The notes beneath the pieces were generated by a model. It saw only the letters and a list, made by a program, of their open reading frames with translations. It had not been told where the DNA came from and searched no databases. DNA of 11,459 bases from a bacterium (GTDB lineage: Bacteria > Babelota > Babeliae > Babelales > RVW-14), in contig JAHFBQ010000050.1 of the NCBI GenBank assembly GCA_023249935.1, forward strand, positions 1 to 11,459, written 5' to 3'. Shown one piece after another: positions 7,290 to 11,459 of this stretch. Each line of letters opens with the position of its first letter. The first letter of the stretch is position 1. The position numbers were made by a program, and so were the translations under genes.

Positions 7290-7378
7290 AGGAGAGAGCG
7301 GGATTCGAACCCGCGATCCCAGTCACCTGGGATAACCGCTTTCGAGGCGGTCGCTTTCGACCACTCAGCCATCTCTCC
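7290..7378 (-). tRNA. tRNA-Ser (anticodon CGA)
   Basis: Minus-strand cloverleaf. The acceptor stem is GGAGAGA/TCTCTCC (7 bp). A D-arm GGCTGAGTGGTC follows, then the anticodon stem ACCGC/GCGGT with loop CTCGAAA giving anticodon CGA (7342-7344), which reads UCG. A long class II variable arm ATCCCAG-GTGA-CTGGGAT confirms serine. The T-arm is GCGGG-TTCGAAT-CCCGC. CCA is not encoded. The base after the acceptor stem is T, whereas bacterial serine tRNAs usually have G there. The cupin gene follows closely and is probably transcribed with it. Confidence 0.97.
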
Positions 7379-7402
7379 ATGACATAACAAATTCGAGCAT
7401 CA

Positions 7403-7430
7403 AATCTAAAACATTTTCTAAATAAAGCAA
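7403..7430 (-). promoter_or_regulatory. Possible promoter of the tRNA-Ser / cupin unit
   Basis: On the minus strand TTGCTT (7425-7430), a 16-base spacer and TAGATT (7403-7408) lie about 25 bases before the tRNA 5' end. Each box matches consensus at four of six positions, so this is a suggestion only. Its position would give a short tRNA leader. Confidence 0.3.
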
Positions 7431-7464
7431 TACTAAGATGGGATGTTGAATCCGCTAGGTCAGC

Positions 7465-7490
7465 AACATCTGAAAACATCTGAATATTCA
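7465..7490. repeat. Tandem 10-bp repeat joined to a 10-bp palindrome in the divergent intergenic region
   Basis: AACATCTGAA occurs twice in a row (7465-7474 and 7475-7484), and TGAATATTCA (7481-7490) is a perfect palindrome overlapping the second copy. GAATATC follows at 7492-7498. The cluster lies between the divergently read tRNA-Ser and glmU. It could be an operator, but no regulator is identified. Confidence 0.4.
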
Positions 7491-7519
7491 CGAATATCTC
7501 AACTGTTTTATTCCAGACA

Positions 7520-7547
7520 TTGAATGATGCAAAAAAAAACGTAAGAT
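7520..7547 (+). promoter_or_regulatory. Possible glmU promoter
   Basis: TTGAAT (7520-7525), a 16-base spacer containing a run of nine A, and TAAGAT (7542-7547), each four of six to consensus. It lies about 60 bases before the glmU ATG. The match is weak and other placements are possible. Confidence 0.3.
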
Positions 7548-7608
7548 AGGCTATGTCCCTTATATTTCGTGGTGTAGCTAATCTGACATTTTTTGCCAAG
7601 GAGTCCTC

Positions 7609-9108
7609 ATGATCACACCCCACAATACTCAAGCAGTTGTCCTTGCAGCGGGCAAGTCCAGCCGCTTCAAGACAAAAAAATCCAAACTGTTGTTCAGTAT
7701 CTGCGGACGCACCATGGTAATGTACCCCCTTAAGGCACTTGAGGCCCTCAACATTCCAGCAACGGTTGTCCTTGGTCATCAAGCAGCACAAGTCCAAGAA
7801 GAAATTCAGAATCATACCAAACACGATGTTCAATTCGTTATCCAGGCTGAACAAAAAGGCACCGGCGACGCAGTTGCAACCTCTCAGGCTCACTGGAAAG
7901 AAGAAAATATTTTGATCCTCTATGGCGATACCCCGCTCATCACCTCAGCGCTCATCGCCGATCTCATTAAAACACATCAGACATCTAAGACAGCGATCTC
8001 TTTCTGCACTACCTTCGTGATGGATGCAACTGGCTACGGACGCGTCATAGAACATGATGGCAAGTTTGAGATTGTTGAAGAAAAAAACTGTACACCAGAG
8101 CAACGCCATATCACCCGCATCAATACCGGCGTATACATTATGAAACGCTCTTTCCTTGAACAAAACATTGGCAAGCTCACCAAAAATTCTGTAACCGGCG
8201 AAGTTTACTTCGTTGATCTGATTAAAATGGCATGCGATCAGAATTTGGGCGTCGTTGCTCATCCGGTTGCCTATGACTATGTCCGAGGCGTCAATACCTT
8301 ACAAGAACTGTGGGAAGTTGAGCAAATCAAACGATCAGAATTCATTAAACACTGGATGTCAGAAGGCGTACGCTTCGAGTTGGCACAAAGTATCCATATC
8401 GATATCGATGTCACCATCGGCTCCGGCTCATTCATTGGCACCGGTGCTCACTTAATGGGCGATACGCACATCGGCGAAGAATGTTTTGTTGGCGCATTCA
8501 GCATCATTGAAAACTCAAAGATCGGTAACAATACCTGCATTCAACCACACAGTTTCGTCCAAGACAGTACTCTTGGAGAAGACGTACAAATTGGCCCATT
8601 TGCTCGTCTACGCGGCAACTCTGTCATTGGAAATGACGTCCAGATAGGAAATTTTGTAGAAATAAAAGCAACCTCTATTGGCGACCATTCCCGCACTAAA
8701 CATCTCAGCTACCTTGGTGATGCCACAGTTGGTAAGAATGTTAATATTGGTGCTGGCACGATTGTGTGCAATTATGATGGCGTTAAAAAGAATCAGACTA
8801 TCATCGAAGACAATGCATTTATTGGTAGCAATAACACGTTGATAGCGCCAGTCACTATCGGTAAAGGTTCATACACCGCAGGTGGTTCAACGATTAATGA
8901 AAATGTCCCCGCTGGCAGCTTAGCAATTGGTCGTTCTCGCCAACAGCTCAAAGAAGGATATGCTGAAAAAATGCGCGCGGAGCTCGTCAAAAATCATGCT
9001 TGTGGATGCACAGGAGAAGACGCGGAAAAAAAAACAGTTGCCACCTCTGAGACAGCAACCGGATTCAAAGGTGCAGTAAAGACAAACAATATTTCTGAGC
9101 AGGCATGA
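7609..9108 (+). CDS. glmU: Bifunctional GlmU: N-acetylglucosamine-1-phosphate uridyltransferase / glucosamine-1-phosphate acetyltransferase
   Basis: Cytoplasmic enzyme for the last two steps to UDP-GlcNAc: acetylation of glucosamine-1-phosphate with acetyl-CoA, then transfer of UMP from UTP. The N-terminal Rossmann-type domain (about 8-230) has LAAGKSSRF (12-20), QKGTGDA (82-88) and YGDTPL (105-110). The C-terminal left-handed beta-helix (about 262-445) is made of hexapeptide repeats and keeps the acetyltransferase residues at a constant +2 offset from E. coli numbering: Arg335, Lys353, His365, Tyr368, Asn379, Lys394. ATG at 7609 has AAGGAG just upstream. At 499 residues it is roughly 40 longer than E. 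coli GlmU. The extra tail after about 460 begins with ACGC and is Thr/Ala/Glu-rich without obvious fold. It overlaps the next gene by four bases (ATGA), so translation of the nuclease is probably coupled. Confidence 0.98.
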   Translation: MITPHNTQAVVLAAGKSSRFKTKKSKLLFSICGRTMVMYPLKALEALNIPATVVLGHQAAQVQEEIQNHTKHDVQFVIQAEQKGTGDAVATSQAHWKEENILILYGDTPLITSALIADLIKTHQTSKTAISFCTTFVMDATGYGRVIEHDGKFEIVEEKNCTPEQRHITRINTGVYIMKRSFLEQNIGKLTKNSVTGEVYFVDLIKMACDQNLGVVAHPVAYDYVRGVNTLQELWEVEQIKRSEFIKHWMSEGVRFELAQSIHIDIDVTIGSGSFIGTGAHLMGDTHIGEECFVGAFSIIENSKIGNNTCIQPHSFVQDSTLGEDVQIGPFARLRGNSVIGNDVQIGNFVEIKATSIGDHSRTKHLSYLGDATVGKNVNIGAGTIVCNYDGVKKNQTIIEDNAFIGSNNTLIAPVTIGKGSYTAGGSTINENVPAGSLAIGRSRQQLKEGYAEKMRAELVKNHACGCTGEDAEKKTVATSETATGFKGAVKTNNISEQA

Positions 9109-10355
9109 TACGTTTTTTCCATACAGCAGATATTCACTTCGGTGTTGAAAATTATGGTCGTATTGATCCAAAGACGGGAATCCATTCCCGTCTTTGGGAT
9201 TTTAAACAGAGTTTTGATGTTTGCGTCGATGCTGCTATCAAAGAAGATATCGATTTTTTCTTACTATGCGGTGATGCTTATAAAACAGCATACCCCACAC
9301 CAACACAGCAGAAACTTTTAATTGAATCATTGCTCAAACTCCATGACGCCGGCATTCCTGTCATCATCGTTGTAGGAAATCATGATCACCCCCTCAGTTT
9401 TGGCAAGGCTCACGCCCTCGATGTTTTTTCAAGTATCCCGCTTAAAACGTTTCACGTATTCAGCAAGCCGGATATTTTAACTTTACAAACTAAGTCTGGA
9501 CCAATACAAATTGTTGGCATTCCATGGCCTACAAGAAACAATCTTGTTGCTCACGAAGCACACCGATTTAAAGATCAACACGAAGTTACCGGATATATTT
9601 CTGAAAAAATCGGCACACTCATATCAACATTTGCGGCAACATTGGACCCGAGCATACCATCAATCTTGTGCGGGCACCTCACCGTCAGCAATGGAATTTT
9701 TTCTGGCTCTGAAAAGTGTGCCGTCTATGGCACCGATCCGTTATTTTTACCATCGCAACTGGCAATTAAACCATTTAATTACGTCGCACTTGGACATTTA
9801 CACCGCCATCAAAATCTCAATACCGGTGGCATCCCCATTGTCTATGCCGGCTCAATTGAACGTGTCGATTTCGGCGAACGCAAAGAAGAAAAAGGCTACT
9901 GCGCTGTAACGCTTAACAAAACAGCTGACGATAGCTGGACTGCTACGTACGAGTTTCACATCGTCCCATCACGCCCCATGATTCAGCTTGACATCAAATT
10001 GACTGCCGAACGAGACCAGACTGAACAAATTATTCAGACTATTTCAGCCATGTCACTGGACCAGGCAATCGTTAAAATTATGTATCATGTTCCTGAAGAC
10101 AAGCAGGACAAGGTTGATTTAACGGCGATACTTCGCGCGTGCCAACACGCCCACTTTGTTGTTGGCATCTTCCCGGTACACAAGGTCAACGTACGACCAG
10201 CCAGAGCGCACATCAATACCCATATGAATTTTGAAACAGCAGTGTCGCACTATTTTGACACACGCAAAGAACTAAGTGACAAAAAAGATTTCCTCCTGAA
10301 AAAAGCGCTTGCGCTCCGCGCCAGCTTAGAAGAAGTAACCGACGAAGCCGTGTAA
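9105..10355 (+). CDS. sbcD: SbcD/Mre11-like DNA repair metallophosphoesterase
   Basis: Dimetal phosphoesterase of the SbcD/Mre11 exonuclease family, expected to trim DNA ends and hairpins with an SbcC/Rad50 ATPase. All five metal motifs are visible: Asp9-x-His11 in TADIHFG, Asp57 in LLCGDAYK, Asn92-His93-Asp94 in GNHD, His191 in LCGHLT, and His231-x-His233 in ALGHLH. Residues from about 280 to 370 would form the cap domain, and the end (370-416) is a charged helix. At 416 residues it is normal length. The phrase ENYGRIDPKTG after the first motif marks a subfamily distinct from E. coli SbcD. No SbcC gene is in the window, so the partner lies elsewhere or the enzyme acts differently. The start overlaps the glmU stop, with GAGCAGG just upstream as a possible ribosome site. 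Confidence 0.9.
   Translation: MIRFFHTADIHFGVENYGRIDPKTGIHSRLWDFKQSFDVCVDAAIKEDIDFFLLCGDAYKTAYPTPTQQKLLIESLLKLHDAGIPVIIVVGNHDHPLSFGKAHALDVFSSIPLKTFHVFSKPDILTLQTKSGPIQIVGIPWPTRNNLVAHEAHRFKDQHEVTGYISEKIGTLISTFAATLDPSIPSILCGHLTVSNGIFSGSEKCAVYGTDPLFLPSQLAIKPFNYVALGHLHRHQNLNTGGIPIVYAGSIERVDFGERKEEKGYCAVTLNKTADDSWTATYEFHIVPSRPMIQLDIKLTAERDQTEQIIQTISAMSLDQAIVKIMYHVPEDKQDKVDLTAILRACQHAHFVVGIFPVHKVNVRPARAHINTHMNFETAVSHYFDTRKELSDKKDFLLKKALALRASLEEVTDEAV
9168..9197 (+). other. Strong inverted repeat inside the 5' part of the nuclease gene
   Basis: CCAAAGACGGGAA (9168-9180) and TTCCCGTCTTTGG (9185-9197) are perfectly complementary over 13 bp with a four-base loop TCCA. It covers codons 22-31 of sbcD, 63 bases after its ATG, and is followed by GGATTTTAAA. 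It is the strongest hairpin in the window yet lies in coding sequence. It may attenuate expression of the gene downstream of glmU, or may be a chance result of codon choice. Confidence 0.6.
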
Positions 10356-10481
10356 AAAATTTCAGCTCGAAACATACGCACAGCAATACACTTCGTGAAG
10401 AAAATGTGGTAGCCTGTGCCTCTCTTAATTTATCATCCTAGCTCACAAGCAAGAACCTAGAGCCTTTTTACATGGAAAAAG
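10356..10481 (+). other. Intergenic leader of the pseudouridine synthase gene
   Basis: 126 bases without a gene. GCACAG (10378-10383) can pair with CTGTGC (10414-10419), enclosing a smaller CTTC-GT-GAAG hairpin (10391-10400). No clean T-tract follows, so it is a doubtful terminator for the nuclease gene. No convincing promoter was found. Confidence 0.3.
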
Positions 10482-11252
10482 ATGAAAGCAGCACAACAGA
10501 CCCAAAAAACTCCTTCCTCAAAAAATATCTTAGTTAAATTTGTCGCTCACTCTGGACTCTGCTCCCGACGTAAGGCTGAACAACTCATTAAGTTGGGTGA
10601 GATTTCTGTAAACAATTTTATCGTCAAAGATCCTGCGTACGATGTACAAGAACGTGACACCGTGCGCTACAAAAAACAGGTTCTTGCTACCACCAAAAAA
10701 GAAGATTTCGTTTACATCGTACTCAATAAACCAGCAAATATGCTCTGTACAAGCTTCGACCCCGAGGGAAGACCTACAATTTTTGATTTACTCAAAAATT
10801 CTCCTCAACTTGCTCGCCTACGCTTGTACAATGTTGGCCGCCTCGATCTTAACACTACAGGAGCCATCCTTATCACTAATGATGGCGATCTGGCACAACG
10901 CATGACTCACCCATCATTTGAGATGCGTAAAACATACGCAGTAACACTTCATCAATCTATTTCTGAAGAGAGAATGGAACAGATTCGACGCGGCGTTCAA
11001 CTAGAAGATGGTTTTGTTCGCGTTGACAGCATTATGCCATCTCGTGGCGGACGACATTCACAGACCGTATTTGTTACTCTGCATAGCGGTAAAAATAGAA
11101 TTTTACGTAGAATCTTCGAACAGATGGGCCTATTTATTGAAAAGCTTGAACGAATTTCTTTTGGGCCGATCACCAAGAAAGGACTTGCCGCTGGACAAGC
11201 ACGCCTTCTTACAAATAAAGAAGTTGCTTCTCTACGAGAAAGCCTCACTTAA
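10482..11252 (+). CDS. rluB: rRNA pseudouridine synthase, RsuA/RluB family
   Basis: Cytoplasmic enzyme that isomerises a specific uridine of ribosomal RNA to pseudouridine. The 256-residue protein has an N-terminal S4 RNA-binding domain (about 15-62, with HSGLCSRRKAEQLI) and the TruB/RsuA-fold catalytic domain. The family signature GRLDLNTTG (119-127) carries catalytic Asp122. The motifs THPSFEMRKTY (142-152) and SGKNRILRRIFEQMG (202-216) are typical of the RluB/RsuA/RluE/RluF group. Presence of S4 and overall length favour RluB (23S rRNA) over the others, but the target cannot be settled by sequence alone. ATG at 10482 has only a weak GGA upstream. The gene ends just before a T-run (11253-11259) without a clear hairpin. 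Confidence 0.92.
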   Translation: MKAAQQTQKTPSSKNILVKFVAHSGLCSRRKAEQLIKLGEISVNNFIVKDPAYDVQERDTVRYKKQVLATTKKEDFVYIVLNKPANMLCTSFDPEGRPTIFDLLKNSPQLARLRLYNVGRLDLNTTGAILITNDGDLAQRMTHPSFEMRKTYAVTLHQSISEERMEQIRRGVQLEDGFVRVDSIMPSRGGRHSQTVFVTLHSGKNRILRRIFEQMGLFIEKLERISFGPITKKGLAAGQARLLTNKEVASLRESLT

Positions 11253-11257
11253 TTTTT

Positions 11258-11287
11258 TTGACCCACAGCAGGTAGCTTGTCTATAAT
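11258..11287 (+). promoter_or_regulatory. Strong sigma70-type promoter reading out of the window
   Basis: TTGACC (11258-11263, five of six) and TATAAT (11282-11287, six of six) with an 18-base spacer. It begins six bases after the rluB stop codon. GTAGCT (11272-11277) and AGCTAC (11292-11297) form a 6-bp inverted repeat that brackets the -10 box and could be an operator. The gene it serves lies beyond 11459, or the product is an RNA. Confidence 0.55.
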
Positions 11288-11373
11288 AAATAGCTACGAT
11301 ACAAGATTAAGCCGATCATAAGAACTACAGGAGCCATTCGCACCAAATAAAAGAAGGTTTTTTCTCTTGACAC
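11281..11373 (-). CDS. Possible small membrane peptide (30 residues)
   Basis: On the minus strand a GTG start at 11373, preceded by AGGGG five bases upstream, opens a 30-codon frame ending in TAG. The peptide begins MSREKTFFYLVRM and continues APVVLMIGLILYRS, that is, a short basic head and one hydrophobic span of about 19 residues. The next in-frame codons upstream reach a TAA within six codons, so it is not the tail of a longer gene. The ribosome site is of the same GGGG type as other genes here. Against it, two plus-strand promoters overlap or flank it and no function is known. Confidence 0.35.
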   Translation of the reverse strand: MSREKTFFYLVRMAPVVLMIGLILYRSYLL

Positions 11374-11395
11374 GGTAACCCCTGCCTGTTAACAT
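11367..11395 (+). promoter_or_regulatory. Second sigma70-type promoter reading out of the window
   Basis: TTGACA (11367-11372, perfect), a 17-base spacer and TAACAT (11390-11395, four of six). It is in tandem with the promoter at 11258-11287, so the gene beyond the right edge may have two starts. GAAGCA-GAG-TGCTTC at 11418-11432 forms a small hairpin downstream of it. Confidence 0.45.
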
Positions 11396-11459
11396 TCAAA
11401 CAATAAATTTGAAATTGAAGCAGAGTGCTTCTGAAAATCCCTAAATGAACAATACGTTT

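Noticed and set aside
7256..7390. N-terminal extension of the cupin reading frame (starts at 7390)
   Set aside because: This stretch is the translated tRNA-Ser gene and its flank; the AAGGAG site places the real start at 7255.
7267..7893. 208-codon open frame on the minus strand
   Set aside because: It runs through the tRNA gene, the glmU leader and the 5' end of glmU, has no recognisable domain, and is antisense to a certain gene.
9511..9909. 132-codon open frame on the plus strand within the nuclease gene
   Set aside because: Out-of-frame shadow of the SbcD-like gene, whose metal motifs are all in the main frame.
10472..10537. Short frame from ATG at 10472 overlapping the rluB start
   Set aside because: About 21 codons, no ribosome site, different frame from rluB, and no sign of coding.
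11445..11459. ATG AAC AAT ACG at the right edge as the start of a next gene
   Set aside because: Only 15 bases are visible and there is no Shine-Dalgarno sequence, so it cannot be supported.

Overview
The window reads as a compact stretch of chromosome from a Gram-negative-type bacterium. Every large gene has a recognisable bacterial start, with Shine-Dalgarno sequences of the GGAG, AAGGAG or GGGG type. It carries peptidoglycan and phosphatidylethanolamine genes and three genes with Sec-type or membrane-anchor N-termini. The mix suggests a host-associated or candidate-phylum lineage such as Dependentiae (TM6): housekeeping genes beside unique exported hypotheticals, a fused cell-wall enzyme, and a sugar cupin. 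That assignment is an inference from gene style, not a demonstrated match. I see no insertion sequence, CRISPR array, prophage or toxin cassette.

Left part, all on the minus strand. Positions 50-2335 hold two complete D-Ala-D-Ala ligase modules fused in one polypeptide. Positions 2488-3720 hold an exported protein of unknown function with its own promoter and intrinsic terminator. Positions 3835-5409 hold a psd-rpe pair, phosphatidylserine decarboxylase and ribulose-phosphate 3-epimerase, separated by 9 bases. Positions 5487-6179 hold a second exported hypothetical protein, followed by a hairpin terminator that lies immediately in front of the psd ribosome binding site. Positions 6264-7255 hold a membrane-anchored GerMN-like protein whose start overlaps the stop of a sugar-type cupin gene. 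A tRNA-Ser(CGA) gene at 7290-7378 lies just upstream of the cupin and probably heads that transcript.

Right part, plus strand. A divergent intergenic region at 7379-7608 separates the tRNA from glmU (7609-9108). glmU overlaps an SbcD/Mre11-like nuclease gene (9105-10355) by four bases. A 16S/23S rRNA pseudouridine synthase of the RsuA/RluB family follows at 10482-11252. The last 200 bases contain two good sigma70-type promoters pointing out of the window, and on the opposite strand a possible 30-residue membrane peptide.

Several genes converge on the envelope. GlmU makes UDP-GlcNAc for peptidoglycan and lipid A, the double Ddl makes the dipeptide that ends the peptidoglycan stem, and Psd makes phosphatidylethanolamine. 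The most interesting point is in the double Ddl. Module 1 keeps the tyrosine of ordinary D-Ala-D-Ala ligases, while module 2 has phenylalanine at that position plus a cysteine in the serine loop. This is the pattern associated with D-Ala-D-lactate-type ligases, so one protein may carry two different specificities.
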